From contig NZ_MWUJ01000006.1 in assembly GCF_002210225.1 (NCBI RefSeq), forward strand, positions 62,001-126,000: a DNA stretch of 64,000 nt. Reading direction: 5' to 3'. Below are positions 28,598 through 37,546 of the stretch, one piece after another. Made by a program: the position numbers and the translations under genes. Every line of letters begins with the position of its first letter. Position 1 is the first letter of the stretch. The notes below the pieces were generated by a model. The model did not search any database. It was not told where the DNA came from and was given only the letters and a program-made list of their open reading frames with translations. This DNA is from Geofilum rhodophaeum (GTDB lineage Bacteria > Bacteroidota > Bacteroidia > Bacteroidales > Marinilabiliaceae).

Positions 28598-28630
28598 CTT
28601 CTGTTTAGTGATCTAAAGCGGATGAAGGCT

Positions 28631-28912
28631 TTATTTGGCTTTGGCTTCGGCCGGTTTTTTATACTCCTCAACCAGTTTCTCAATACGGTTTTCCACTTCC
28701 TGAATCTTCTTTTTCAGGTCTTCCTTGAGTTCACCGCCCTTTTCCTTCAATTTGGCCCGCAGGGTGTCGAGCTCGTCTTCCATTTCATTGATCTTCTTTT
28801 TGATGTCTTTGCGGGTATCGTCACCGCTCTGAGGGGCATACAATAAAGCTATGGTTGCGCCCAGCGCTGCACCTGCCAAAAGTCCGCCAACAAATGATCC
28901 TGCTGTCTTCAT
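28631..28912 (-). CDS. YtxH-domain protein
   Basis: A 93-residue protein with a glycine- and alanine-rich membrane segment at residues 5-25 (SFVGGLLAGAALGATIALLYAP), followed by a long charged coiled-coil from about residue 35 to the end, heavy in Lys and Glu. This is the standard YtxH (PF12732) plan: a single-pass membrane anchor with a cytoplasmic or periplasmic helix. Relatives are often stress-induced, but a molecular role is not known. Divergent from the Rel gene across 376 bp. Confidence 0.82.
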   Translation of the reverse strand: MKTAGSFVGGLLAGAALGATIALLYAPQSGDDTRKDIKKKINEMEDELDTLRAKLKEKGGELKEDLKKKIQEVENRIEKLVEEYKKPAEAKAK

Positions 28913-29288
28913 AATATTCTATATTTTAAGGTTCAACAAAAAACAGGGTACTTAATTGCCCTGAAATCAAACACTAATAAATATAGTCAATCTTGGTCAC
29001 AAAGTCAAATGCCGGCGCCGTTTAAAAAGGAGTTTTGTCCCCCAAATGCTTTAAAGGTCCTGCGCCTCAAACAGTTTTGGGTTTCACAAAAAGCCCAAAC
29101 AAAGCCTAAAATACATTAACTGCAAATGTGTTGGGTTTTTCTTTATTGGGGACATAATCGGTTTATTTTCTGATTTTTTGGTTGAAAGTCCACCCCCACA
29201 AACACCACCGCTATCGCGCTGGTTATGCGAAGGGTATTTATTTACTTGGTCGCTTTGTTTATCTTTACCTGTAAACAAATAAGAGGAT
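28913..29288. other. 376-bp divergent intergenic region
   Basis: Lies between the YtxH gene (minus) and the Rel gene (plus). A TATCTTTA box at 29260-29267, 21 bases before the Rel start, resembles a -7 element, but no well-spaced -33 TTTG was found. CTGTAAACAA at 29269-29278 resembles the TTGTAAAC motif near the XRE gene. A small CAGGG/CCCTG inverted repeat lies near 28945-28964. No ORF or RNA is supported. Confidence 0.45.
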
Positions 29289-31526
29289 ATGAATGTGCCC
29301 AACACAAGCATAACACCTGAAGAACGACTCGAGATTCTGCGATCGTACCGCAAGCTGCTGCGCGCAGCTGCGGGAATGCTGCAAAGTCAGGATGTCCGCC
29401 AGATTCGTAAAGCCATTGAAACAACGCTCGATAAAAACGGAGTGCTTCGTCTTCCTTCCGGAAAACCTTCTGTATTGCACTCCCTGGAGGTGGCGCGCAT
29501 TACTGTGGAGGAGGTGGGCCTGGGAAAAACCTCCCTGATTTGTGCCCTTTTGTACGAAACGGTGCGACAGTCGGCCGTGAGCATCGACGACATACGTAAG
29601 CAATTTGGAGAGCAGGAGGCCAATATAATGGACGGACTGGTAAAGGTTTTTGATCTGTACCAGACCAATGCTTCTATTCAATCGGAGAATTTTCGTAAGC
29701 TTTTGCTGACCTTTGCCCAGGATGTGCGCGTGATTCTGATTATTGTGGCAGATCGCCTGCATACCATGCGGATGTTGCAACATTACCCCAGGGAGGAGCA
29801 GGAAACCATCTCCGCCGAGGTGTCGTACCTCTACGCGCCTATGGCGCACCGCCTGGGTTTGTACTCCATCAAGTCCGAAATGGAAGATTTGGTGATGAAG
29901 TTTACCAACCGCGATTTATATAAGTTTATCGCTAAAAAACTGAATGAAACCAAGCGTGCCCGGGATAAGTACATTCGCGAGTTTATTGAGCCCATTAAAG
30001 AAGAGCTTAAAAAGCAGGATCTGAAGTTTGACATCAAGGGCCGTACCAAGACCATCCACTCCATCCACAATAAGATGAAGAAGCAAAAGGTGGAGTTTGA
30101 GCAGGTGTACGACTTATTTGCCATTAGGGTGATCCTCGACAGCGAGCTGAAAAACGAGAAAGCCGATTGCTGGAAGGTGTATTCGGTAGTAGCCGATAAG
30201 TATCAGCCCAACCCCCGCAGAATGCGGGATTGGCTGTCGGTGCCTAAAAGCAACGGCTACGAATCGCTGCACACGACGGTGCTGGGTCCCGAAAATAAGT
30301 GGGTAGAGGTGCAAATACGTACCCGGCGGATGGACGAGGTGGCCGAGAAGGGCTTGGCTGCCCATTGGAAGTATAAGGGGGTGAAAGGCGACCGTGGTTT
30401 AGATATTTGGTTAGAGAGCATTCGTGAAGTTCTTGAAAATCCAGAGCTTAACGCAATTGACTTTATCGACGACTTTAAGCTGAATTTGTATGATGAGGAG
30501 GTATTTGTTTTTACTCCCAAAGGCGATTTAATCCGTCTGCCCAAAGGAGCTACTGTGCTCGATTTCGCCTTTGATATACACTCCGAGGTAGGGAAAAAAT
30601 GCGTGGGCGCTAAAGTCAACAACAAAAACGTATCCATTAGGCATACCTTGCAAAACGGCGATCATGTAGAAATCCTCACCGCCTCAAACCAGGCCCCCAA
30701 ACAGGATTGGCTCAATGTAGTGGCCACATCAAGAGCGAAAACCAAGTTAAAGCAGGCCCTGCGAGAAATTCAATACAAGGAATCGGAGATTGGTCGCGAA
30801 ACATTGATACGGCGCCTGAAAAACTGGAAACTGGAACTGAATGATCAGTTGACGGGCTTATTGGTGAAGCACTTTAAGTACAAGAGTGTGCACGACTTCT
30901 TCCGGGATATTGCCATTGAGCGTTTGGATGTGGTCGCAATAAAAGAGTTCATTTTAAACCAATCGCGCAAAGATCAGGAGCGGGAGCTGGCTGAAAACGC
31001 CCCGGCTGTGAGAAGCGCCGAAAATTTTGTGACTCCTCCGGCCGATAGCGAGGAAAACAACGATGGGGATGTTTTGCTGATCGATAAAAACCTGACCAAT
31101 GTAGATTACAAGCTGGCCCGGTGTTGCAACCCCATTTTTGGGGACGATATTTTTGGCTTTGTTTCGGTTTCGGGTGGAATTCGCATACACCGAACCTCTT
31201 GTCCCAATGCCCCGGATATGCGCAGCAAATACAGCTATCGCATAGTTAAGGCGCAGTGGACCGGCGAAGCCGGAGGCAGTTATCTGGCGGCCATTAAGGT
31301 GGTGGGCGAGGACGATATCGGCATTGTAAGCAATATTTCACAAATCGTGAGCAAGGAACTGAAACTGAAAATGCGGGCCATTTCGGTGGAGAGTCACGAG
31401 GGTTTGTTTGAAGGAACAGTTACAGTGTTTGTTAATAACAATCAGATTTTAAGTTCACTAATAAAGAAGGTGAAAGGCATAAGAGGCGTTTTGTCGGTCA
31501 GCCGTATCGATGGCGTGAGCAGTTGA
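29289..31526 (+). CDS. RelA/SpoT-type (p)ppGpp synthetase with degenerate hydrolase site
   Basis: A 745-residue long Rel/Spo homologue that makes the alarmone (p)ppGpp from GTP and ATP. Domains in order are a pseudo-hydrolase HD domain (about 30-200), the synthetase domain (about 240-360, with RMRDWLSVPKSNGYESLHT and VEVQIRT), TGS (about 400-465), a zinc-finger-like region (ARCCNPIFGDDIFG near 615), and a C-terminal ACT domain. In the hydrolase domain His64 is present, but the HDxxED block reads YETVRQ at residues 89-94, losing the metal- and catalysis-linked residues. So it is probably synthetase-only, like RelA. Bacteroidota often have a second, bifunctional enzyme elsewhere. Confidence 0.92.
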   Translation: MNVPNTSITPEERLEILRSYRKLLRAAAGMLQSQDVRQIRKAIETTLDKNGVLRLPSGKPSVLHSLEVARITVEEVGLGKTSLICALLYETVRQSAVSIDDIRKQFGEQEANIMDGLVKVFDLYQTNASIQSENFRKLLLTFAQDVRVILIIVADRLHTMRMLQHYPREEQETISAEVSYLYAPMAHRLGLYSIKSEMEDLVMKFTNRDLYKFIAKKLNETKRARDKYIREFIEPIKEELKKQDLKFDIKGRTKTIHSIHNKMKKQKVEFEQVYDLFAIRVILDSELKNEKADCWKVYSVVADKYQPNPRRMRDWLSVPKSNGYESLHTTVLGPENKWVEVQIRTRRMDEVAEKGLAAHWKYKGVKGDRGLDIWLESIREVLENPELNAIDFIDDFKLNLYDEEVFVFTPKGDLIRLPKGATVLDFAFDIHSEVGKKCVGAKVNNKNVSIRHTLQNGDHVEILTASNQAPKQDWLNVVATSRAKTKLKQALREIQYKESEIGRETLIRRLKNWKLELNDQLTGLLVKHFKYKSVHDFFRDIAIERLDVVAIKEFILNQSRKDQERELAENAPAVRSAENFVTPPADSEENNDGDVLLIDKNLTNVDYKLARCCNPIFGDDIFGFVSVSGGIRIHRTSCPNAPDMRSKYSYRIVKAQWTGEAGGSYLAAIKVVGEDDIGIVSNISQIVSKELKLKMRAISVESHEGLFEGTVTVFVNNNQILSSLIKKVKGIRGVLSVSRIDGVSS

Positions 31527-31590
31527 GCAGGAAATATTTGTTTTATTAATGCTGAAGTGCTAACTTATAGCATACTTTAAACCAACCGCC

Positions 31591-32712
31591 ATGGACGAAA
31601 AAATCATTACACTGGCAACGCATACCTTTCAGCACGCTCAGGTATTGAAGAGTGTACTGGAATCGGAAGGCATTGAATGCTTTCTGCAAAATGCCAACCT
31701 GATTCAGGGTGCTTTTAATTCAAGTGTGAAAATTCGAATTAAAGAAAACGACCTGGAACGGGCCATGAAAATTATGGAACGTATAGAGGAACCCGGATTG
31801 GAAAAGATGGGGGACAAGAAACCAGGCAGACCGGCTAAACCTAGGATCTTGCTTCCTATTGACTTCAGTGATTATTCAGAAAAAGCTGCACACATGGCCC
31901 TGGATTGGGCCGTGCGTCTCGAAGCTGAAATCACGGTCCTTAATGTTTACTTCAACCCCATCGTTAATACGCTGCCCTTTTCCGAAGCCTATGTGTACGA
32001 CTCCAGCATGGACGAGATGATGGTGGATATGGAGGAGCAGGCAGAGCAAGACATGCAGGCTTTTTTAAAAAGCTTTAAGGAACGGAAGCGGACCTTGGGT
32101 TATGAGAAAAAGGTGAGCATAAAGCATAAGCTGTTGCGTGGGGTGGCCGAAGAAGAAATATTGCGATTCAGTGAAGACTATCATCCTACGGTCATCGTTA
32201 TGGGCACGAGGGGAAAGGACCGTAAGGCTGCCGATTTAATAGGTAGTGTAACGGCTGAAGTGATGGAGATGGCACGGGTTCCGGTTTTGGCCATTCCAGA
32301 AGATTTTGAGTACCGCGGGGTCGATAAAATCCACAATGTACTTTATGCCACCAATTTTGAGGACAGCGACTTTGTCGCGCTTGAAAAATTGGAACGCATC
32401 GTTAAGCCGCTTGAGGTCAGGATATTTTTTGTGCATGTGGGGCCGCAAAGCGACAGTCGCTGGGATCGCTTAAAGCTGGATGGACTTAAAAAGCATATGG
32501 AGGAGCGCTTTCCGCAGACCGAAATAATGTGTGATTTTATTGAAAATGAAGACTTCTGGGTGGGTTTGGAAGGCTTTATTCAGAAAGAGAAAATCGACAT
32601 TATTAGTCTCACCACCCGCCGCCGCAACCTCATTGCCCGGCTGATTAATCCTTCCGTGGGCAAAAAAATGCTGTTCCATTCGAATACGCCCATGCTGGTT
32701 TTCCATGCCTAA
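31591..32712 (+). CDS. Fusion of DUF2007 domain with two universal stress protein domains
   Basis: A 373-residue cytosolic protein. Residues about 1-70 match the DUF2007 (putative signal-transducing) domain: TLATHTFQHAQVLKSVLESEGI. Residues about 85-235 are one Usp domain (RILLPIDFSDYSEKAAHMAL ... VIVMGTRGKDRKAADLIGS), with an ATP-loop-like G-x2-G-x-S pattern. About 245-373 are a second, more divergent Usp-like half ending MLFHSNTPMLVFHA. Usp proteins respond to stress or starvation; the fused DUF2007 suggests an added ligand- or protein-sensing part. It follows the Rel gene by 64 bp, a suggestive stress pairing. Confidence 0.82.
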   Translation: MDEKIITLATHTFQHAQVLKSVLESEGIECFLQNANLIQGAFNSSVKIRIKENDLERAMKIMERIEEPGLEKMGDKKPGRPAKPRILLPIDFSDYSEKAAHMALDWAVRLEAEITVLNVYFNPIVNTLPFSEAYVYDSSMDEMMVDMEEQAEQDMQAFLKSFKERKRTLGYEKKVSIKHKLLRGVAEEEILRFSEDYHPTVIVMGTRGKDRKAADLIGSVTAEVMEMARVPVLAIPEDFEYRGVDKIHNVLYATNFEDSDFVALEKLERIVKPLEVRIFFVHVGPQSDSRWDRLKLDGLKKHMEERFPQTEIMCDFIENEDFWVGLEGFIQKEKIDIISLTTRRRNLIARLINPSVGKKMLFHSNTPMLVFHA

Positions 32713-32740
32713 GGCTGTTTTTCCTTTCTGGTGGAATTGT

Positions 32741-32748
32741 TACCTTTG
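32741..32748 (+). promoter_or_regulatory. Candidate -7 element (TACCTTTG) upstream of threonine aldolase
   Basis: TACCTTTG matches the Bacteroidota -7 pattern TAnnTTTG. No clear -33 TTTG is at the right spacing. If used, transcription would begin near 32755 and the hairpin at 32749-32778 would lie at the very start of the leader. Confidence 0.35.
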
Positions 32749-32778
32749 TAAAAGCACCTCAAATCCGGGGTGCTTTTA
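32749..32778 (+). other. Hairpin between the USP fusion gene and threonine aldolase
   Basis: A perfect 10-bp inverted repeat (32749-32758 against 32769-32778) with a 10-nt loop. The arm AAAAGCACC pairs with GGTGCTTTT, and no T tract follows apart from the T4 inside the stem. It could terminate the Rel-USP transcript or sit in the leader of the next gene. Confidence 0.55.
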
Positions 32779-32798
32779 GGTACAAAAGCCTTTGTATT

Positions 32799-33836
32799 AT
32801 GGGGAAAAGAGGATTTGCCAGCGACAACAACGCCGGCGTTTTGCCTGAAGTGATGCAGGCAATAGCCGATGCAAACAGCGGTCACGCAATAGGTTATGGG
32901 GGAGACGAATACACGAGGGAGGCCGAAGCGGCTTTGCGTAGGGTTTTTGGTGAAGCCACCCAGTGTTATTTTGTGTTCAACGGAACCGGGGCCAATGTTG
33001 TGGCCCTTCAGGCCATGGCCCGTTCGTACGAAGGTGTTGTATGTGCGGCAACGGCACACATTAATGTAGATGAGTGTGGGGCGCCTGAAAAGCTATCGGG
33101 TTGCAAATTAATAGATGTTCCTACGCCCGACGGGAAGCTGAGTCCTGAGTTGATTGCACCGGTATTGCATGGCTTTGGCTTTGAACACCACGTACAACCC
33201 CGTGTACTGTCGCTCACACAGGCCAGCGAAATGGGTACCCTTTACAGCATAGAAGAATTGCGTGCTTTGTGTACTTATGCCCATGAAAGGGGCTTGTTGG
33301 TGCACATGGACGGGGCCCGCCTGTCCAATGCCGCAGCAGCCTTAAATTGCTCTTTGGCCGATATTTCTGTAAAGGTTGGTGTAGATGTGTTGTCGCTGGG
33401 AGCCACAAAAAATGGTTTGATGTTTGGTGAAGCGGTTTTGGTCTTTAACCCTGAGCTGCAGGGCCCACTTAAGTACATTCGTAAGCAAAGCACCCAACTG
33501 TTCAGTAAAATGCGCTTCTTGTCGGCCCAGTACACCGCCTTCCTGAAAGATGAGCTGTGGCGCAAGTCGGCCCAACACGCCAATCAAATGGCCCAATTAC
33601 TGGCCCGCGAGGTGGCGGCAATTAAGGAAGTGCAAATTACCCAAAAGGTGGAGTCAAATGCTGTTTTTGCCCTTATCCCCAAAGAATGGATCGCTCCTTT
33701 ACAAGCCGCTTATTTTTTTTATGTGTGGGATGAAAATCGTTCGGAGGTGCGTTGGATGACTTCCTTCGACACCACCGAGGCCGATATTCATGAATTTGTG
33801 GCAGAGATGCGTCGCATTGCTTCACCCAAGTCCTGA
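32799..33836 (+). CDS. ltaE: Low-specificity L-threonine aldolase (PLP-dependent)
   Basis: Cleaves L-threonine or L-allo-threonine to glycine and acetaldehyde. The 345 residues fit the beta-eliminating lyase/aldolase family. Seen motifs are FASDNNAGVLPEVMQAI at the N terminus, YGGDEYTREAE, HMDGARLSNAAA with the PLP-contacting aspartate near residue 171, and SLGATKNG with the Schiff-base lysine at about 204. It ends 5 bp before the rhomboid start and probably leads a unit with it and the EamA gene. Stereopreference is not predictable. Confidence 0.9.
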   Translation: MGKRGFASDNNAGVLPEVMQAIADANSGHAIGYGGDEYTREAEAALRRVFGEATQCYFVFNGTGANVVALQAMARSYEGVVCAATAHINVDECGAPEKLSGCKLIDVPTPDGKLSPELIAPVLHGFGFEHHVQPRVLSLTQASEMGTLYSIEELRALCTYAHERGLLVHMDGARLSNAAAALNCSLADISVKVGVDVLSLGATKNGLMFGEAVLVFNPELQGPLKYIRKQSTQLFSKMRFLSAQYTAFLKDELWRKSAQHANQMAQLLAREVAAIKEVQITQKVESNAVFALIPKEWIAPLQAAYFFYVWDENRSEVRWMTSFDTTEADIHEFVAEMRRIASPKS

Positions 33837-33840
33837 GATA

Positions 33841-34548
33841 ATGATAAGATTGGCCGGTCCCCATCAAAAGCCTGAAAAAAGGCGACTGATGCACAGTCTT
33901 TTTGTGCCGGTTACGCTCGTGGTGCTGATGTTTTTGGTGCATTTGCTGAGCTGGCTGGAAGACTGGGATCTGGTTTTTCTGGGCGTGAAGCCTTTGTCCT
34001 GGGAAGGTTTGCCGGGCATCCTGCTTTCGCCTTTTATTCATGGGAGCTGGCAACATCTGGGCAACAATATTTCGTCTCTTTTTGTACTGGGCGTAGCGCT
34101 GTTTTATTTTTATCGGGAGATTGCTTACCGGGTTTTTCCACTTATTTACCTTCTGGCCGGCCTTTGGTTGTGGTTTGGTGGTCGCGATGTCTGGCATATT
34201 GGGGCCAGTGGACTGGTTTATGGTTTGGCTTCCTTTTTATTTGTGAGTGGCATTATAAGGCGGCATATTCCGCTGATGGCGCTGGCCCTGATTGTGGTGT
34301 TTTGGTACGGCAGTCTGGTCTGGGGCATGTTCCCTCTGGCCCCACGTCTTCCGCACTCCTGGGAGGGCCATTTGTGGGGCTTTGTGGCGGGACTGTCAGC
34401 AGCTGTGGTATATCGCAAGGAAGGCCCTCAAAAGCCGCCTTCGCCCTTTCTAGAGGAACAGGAGGAAGAAGAGGAAGAGGCAGAAGCTTTTTGGAAGTTG
34501 CCTGCCGACGACAAAACGACAAAGGATAAAAACGAAAATGAATTATAG
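33841..34548 (+). CDS. Rhomboid family intramembrane serine protease
   Basis: A 235-residue membrane protease with about six membrane segments. The catalytic serine is in HIGASGLVYGLASF near residue 123, and the partner histidine is in EGHLWGFVAGL near residue 178. The HxxN-type HGSWQHLGNN segment near residue 62 marks the oxyanion region. I chose the ATG at 33841; the frame extends upstream to 33790 inside the previous gene. The C-terminal 40 residues are a charged, glutamate-rich cytoplasmic tail. It overlaps the EamA gene by 11 bp. Substrate unknown. Confidence 0.87.
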   Translation: MIRLAGPHQKPEKRRLMHSLFVPVTLVVLMFLVHLLSWLEDWDLVFLGVKPLSWEGLPGILLSPFIHGSWQHLGNNISSLFVLGVALFYFYREIAYRVFPLIYLLAGLWLWFGGRDVWHIGASGLVYGLASFLFVSGIIRRHIPLMALALIVVFWYGSLVWGMFPLAPRLPHSWEGHLWGFVAGLSAAVVYRKEGPQKPPSPFLEEQEEEEEEAEAFWKLPADDKTTKDKNENEL

Positions 34549-35458
34549 AAGCAACAAGGTGCTGGCGGGTCATTTGGCTATGCTTACGGCCAATGTGGCG
34601 TGGGGCTTGATGTCGCCCATGTCAAAATCGGTCATGATGGGAGAGGTGAGTGCTTTGGCCCTGGTGACTTTTCGGATGGTGGGCGCAGCAGGGGTGTTTT
34701 GGCTGACCTCTTTGTGGCTGCCGCGTGAAAAGGTGCCCCGAAAGGATCTCTTGTTGTTTTTTGTAGCCGCCCTTTTCGCCATTGTTTTTAATCAGGGTGT
34801 TTTTATGATGGGTATTTCGCATACCAGTCCCATCAACGCATCCATTGTTACCACCACCTTGCCGCTGATTACCATGCTCATTGCCTTTTTCTACCTGAAA
34901 GAGCCGATCAGTTGGAAGAAGATTCTGGGCATCGCCATAGGTGGTGCCGGCGCAGTCATCATTATTGTGAACAGTCAACTCAATGCCGGTGGCGTGGTGG
35001 GCGACCGGCATCTTTTGGGGATTACGCTCTGCTTTGCGGCTCAGTTCAGTTATGCCTTGTACTTTGTTTTGTTTAAGGGACTGGTCTCGCGCTATTCGCC
35101 GGTTACCCTTATGAAGTGGATGTTTTTGTTCGCTGCCTGTTGTTACCTGCCTTTTTCGTGGCAGCAGGTGTCGGTGATTGATTACAGTGCCCTGCCAGCA
35201 TCGACCTACGGGAACATTATTTTTATTGTACTCGGCAGTACCTGGTTGACCTACCTTCTGTTGCCTACCGGTCAGAAATACCTGCGGCCTACTGTGGCCA
35301 GCATGTACAACAATGTTCAGCCCATAGTGGCAACGGTCGTAGCTGTGCTTTGGCAGCTCGATGTGTTCAATGGCCTGAAGGCCCTGGCCATACTCCTGGT
35401 GGTGGCCGGTGTATATATGGTGAATCAGAGTAAGGCACGGGAGGCTGAACAGCGTTAA
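34538..35458 (+). CDS. EamA-family (DMT superfamily) transporter
   Basis: A 306-residue inner-membrane protein with ten predicted membrane segments in two EamA halves. The first half holds MLTANVAWGLMSPMSKSVMMG and the FYLKEPISWKKILGIAIGGAGAV segment (shown in part), the second the PTVASMYNNVQPIVATVVAV segment with the usual E/D-rich end. Relatives export amino acids, nucleosides or other metabolites. It overlaps the end of the rhomboid gene by 11 bp, so translation is probably coupled. The substrate cannot be inferred. Converges on the dus gene after 11 bp. Confidence 0.88.
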   Translation: MNYRSNKVLAGHLAMLTANVAWGLMSPMSKSVMMGEVSALALVTFRMVGAAGVFWLTSLWLPREKVPRKDLLLFFVAALFAIVFNQGVFMMGISHTSPINASIVTTTLPLITMLIAFFYLKEPISWKKILGIAIGGAGAVIIIVNSQLNAGGVVGDRHLLGITLCFAAQFSYALYFVLFKGLVSRYSPVTLMKWMFLFAACCYLPFSWQQVSVIDYSALPASTYGNIIFIVLGSTWLTYLLLPTGQKYLRPTVASMYNNVQPIVATVVAVLWQLDVFNGLKALAILLVVAGVYMVNQSKAREAEQR

Positions 35459-35469
35459 ATCCTGGAGAC

Positions 35470-36498
35470 TTAAACGGGTTTTAAGTCTCTGGCCTGCTGC
35501 CATTGCTCAATGGTTTGTCGGGCTTCGTCGTATTCATTGACCTGCATCATTTGATGACGCAGTTCTGCCGCACCGGGAAAGTCGGACAAGTAAATTTTAA
35601 AGAAGCGACGCAGCATGGGAAAGGGGCGTTCGTTCTTCCAGTTGTCCTCAAACAGTTGCAGGTGCAAAAGCAGAGTTTCGAGTCGCTGTTCTACCGTGGG
35701 CGACTGGTTTTCGGGGCCAAACATCCAGGGGTTTTTAAAAATGCCGCGCCCAATCATCACGCCATCCACGCCATAGTTTTCAATTTTTTGGTGCGCTTCG
35801 GGGAGACTGTCTACGTCGCCATTGCCAATGATGGGCAGGGTGGGAGCCAACTCATTACGCAGAGCTGCCGCCTTGGCAATCTCGTCCCAGTTGGCTGCGC
35901 CTTCCGACATTTGTTTTTGTATGCGTCCGTGCAGAATGATGGCGTCGACGGGTTGCTGCAACAAAAACTGCATCCAGCGCCCGGTGTCGATCTTTTTAAG
36001 GCCCAGACGAGTTTTTACGCTCAGGGGCAGGGGACTGGCTTCCCGGGTGGCTGCGATGAGCTCAGCCGCCAGGGGTTCCTGATCGATGAGGGCAGAGCAG
36101 CTGCCGTGAGCCACCACATTTTTAACGGGGCAGCCCATGTTGATGTCGATGCCATCGAAAACGTCCATTTCATGGATGATGCGTACTGTCTCTGCAAATT
36201 TTTCCGGTTTGTTGCCCCAGATTTGGGCAACGAGGCGCACGCCCTTTTCTTTAAGGAGCTGTTTTTCGGCAGGGGAGACTTTTAAGCGGTGACTGACCCG
36301 CTCGCGTCCCACCGGATGGCACATGCCATCGGTGGAAGTAAACTCGGTGAAAAGAAGTTGCAATTGACCGGGGAGCGTATTTCGTAAAATCAGCTCCCGA
36401 AACGCGGTGTCGGTCACATCTTCCATCGGGGCCAGCATCATCAGGGGACCCGCTTCGCGTTGCCAAAAATTGGTGTTGGGCGTTTGTGTGCTGCTCAT
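35470..36498 (-). CDS. tRNA-dihydrouridine synthase
   Basis: A 342-residue flavoenzyme reducing uridine in tRNA to dihydrouridine with NADPH. Motifs: MLAPMEDVTDTAFR near the N terminus, NMGCPVKNVV containing the catalytic cysteine, VKTRLGLKK, IIGNGDV and the VMIGRGIFKNPW FMN-phosphate segment. The start at 36498 gives an ATGA overlap with the upstream trhO stop, so two tRNA-uridine-modifying enzymes are translationally coupled. A longer frame to 36693 runs into trhO in another frame and is rejected. Which Dus subfamily (DusA, B or C) is uncertain; no gene symbol is given. Confidence 0.92.
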   Translation of the reverse strand: MSSTQTPNTNFWQREAGPLMMLAPMEDVTDTAFRELILRNTLPGQLQLLFTEFTSTDGMCHPVGRERVSHRLKVSPAEKQLLKEKGVRLVAQIWGNKPEKFAETVRIIHEMDVFDGIDINMGCPVKNVVAHGSCSALIDQEPLAAELIAATREASPLPLSVKTRLGLKKIDTGRWMQFLLQQPVDAIILHGRIQKQMSEGAANWDEIAKAAALRNELAPTLPIIGNGDVDSLPEAHQKIENYGVDGVMIGRGIFKNPWMFGPENQSPTVEQRLETLLLHLQLFEDNWKNERPFPMLRRFFKIYLSDFPGAAELRHQMMQVNEYDEARQTIEQWQQARDLKPV

Positions 36499-37484
36499 AG
36501 ACTGAGAACGCTTTCCGGGGTTTGGGCCATGGGTTCCCCGGCTTTGTTGTGGGCTTGCAGTTTTTCGCTGCAGGCGCTGCTGCAACAGCCCTGGTGCTTT
36601 TTGCTGCACGAGGGGCAGAGTATGATGAGTTCGTGACAGGGGTCCCAGGCGCAATTCGTGTGGGTGTCGCAGGCACAACCACAGCTGCTGCATTTGCCCA
36701 ATACATGGGGCGTTATGCGTTCGCCCAGACGCTCATCAAACACAAAATTCTTTCCAATGAAACGAGGTTCCAGTCCCCGCTGCTTAATTTCAGCGGCATA
36801 GGCAATGATGCCGCCATGCAGTTGGTTCACGTCTTTAAAACCATGGTGGCGCAACCAGGCGCTGGCCTTTTCGCAGCGCACTCCTCCGGTGCAATACAGG
36901 AGAATCTTTTGGTCCTTTTTCTCCTTCAATTTGTCGACCACCAATTCAATTTCTTCCCGAAAAGTGTCGGCTGGGGGGCACCAGGCATTGACAAAGTGAC
37001 CGACTTCACTTTCGTAGGCATTGCGCATGTCCACCACCAATACGTCCTCCTTTTGCGAGAGTTCGTGAAATTCAAGGGGCGAGAGGTGGCTGCCTACATT
37101 GGTGGTGTCGAAAACGCCATCGTTGAGACCGTCGGCCACAATTTTCGGACGCACCCTTACAATCAACTTCAAAAAGGACTCTCGCTGATCTTCAATGGCC
37201 CATTTGAGCGGCATGTCGCGCAATTCGGGTAGCGAGTCCATGTAGTCCAGGAAGTCCTTGATGTGGTGCTCGGGTACATTCATCTGGGCATTAATGCCCT
37301 CCCGGGCGACATAGATCCGGCCATTGCAGCGCAGGGCATCCAGGGCCAGATACAATGCATCGCGAAACATATCGGGATCCGCTATGTTTACATAGCGGTA
37401 AAACGACAGGGTGCGTCGCTCAAAATCCTCTGCCTGCAAGCGGGCCAGGAGTTGGGGGCGACCGAGTTTGTTGTAGAGTGCCAT
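36495..37484 (-). CDS. trhO: tRNA uridine-34 hydroxylase / rhodanese-like protein (TrhO, YceA)
   Basis: A 329-residue member of the UPF0176 family. It has an N-terminal acylphosphatase-like part (GRIYVAREGINAQMN near residue 60), a rhodanese domain with the reactive cysteine Cys198 in YCTGGVRCEKASAW, and a cysteine-rich C terminus (CSSCGCACDTHTNC). In E. coli this protein hydroxylates uridine-34 of several tRNAs. It shares a 4-bp overlap with dus, suggesting a tRNA modification operon. It is divergent from the FAD oxidoreductase gene. The zinc-like cysteine cluster is long and may bind metal. Confidence 0.88.
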   Translation of the reverse strand: MALYNKLGRPQLLARLQAEDFERRTLSFYRYVNIADPDMFRDALYLALDALRCNGRIYVAREGINAQMNVPEHHIKDFLDYMDSLPELRDMPLKWAIEDQRESFLKLIVRVRPKIVADGLNDGVFDTTNVGSHLSPLEFHELSQKEDVLVVDMRNAYESEVGHFVNAWCPPADTFREEIELVVDKLKEKKDQKILLYCTGGVRCEKASAWLRHHGFKDVNQLHGGIIAYAAEIKQRGLEPRFIGKNFVFDERLGERITPHVLGKCSSCGCACDTHTNCAWDPCHELIILCPSCSKKHQGCCSSACSEKLQAHNKAGEPMAQTPESVLSL

Positions 37485-37546
37485 GATTTTTTTTTTGCAA
37501 AGATAAGCATTTTAGGATAAATTTATCTGAAACACCTTAAAGGAAG

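Noticed and set aside
34622-35503. 293-codon minus-strand frame opposite the EamA transporter
   Set aside because: The composition is His/Gln-rich as expected for the complement of a membrane-protein gene; no domain.
36499-36693. 65-codon N-terminal extension of the dus gene
   Set aside because: It lies inside trhO in another frame, and its Arg/Gln/Pro-rich translation is unlike Dus proteins; the ATGA overlap at 36498 is the better start.
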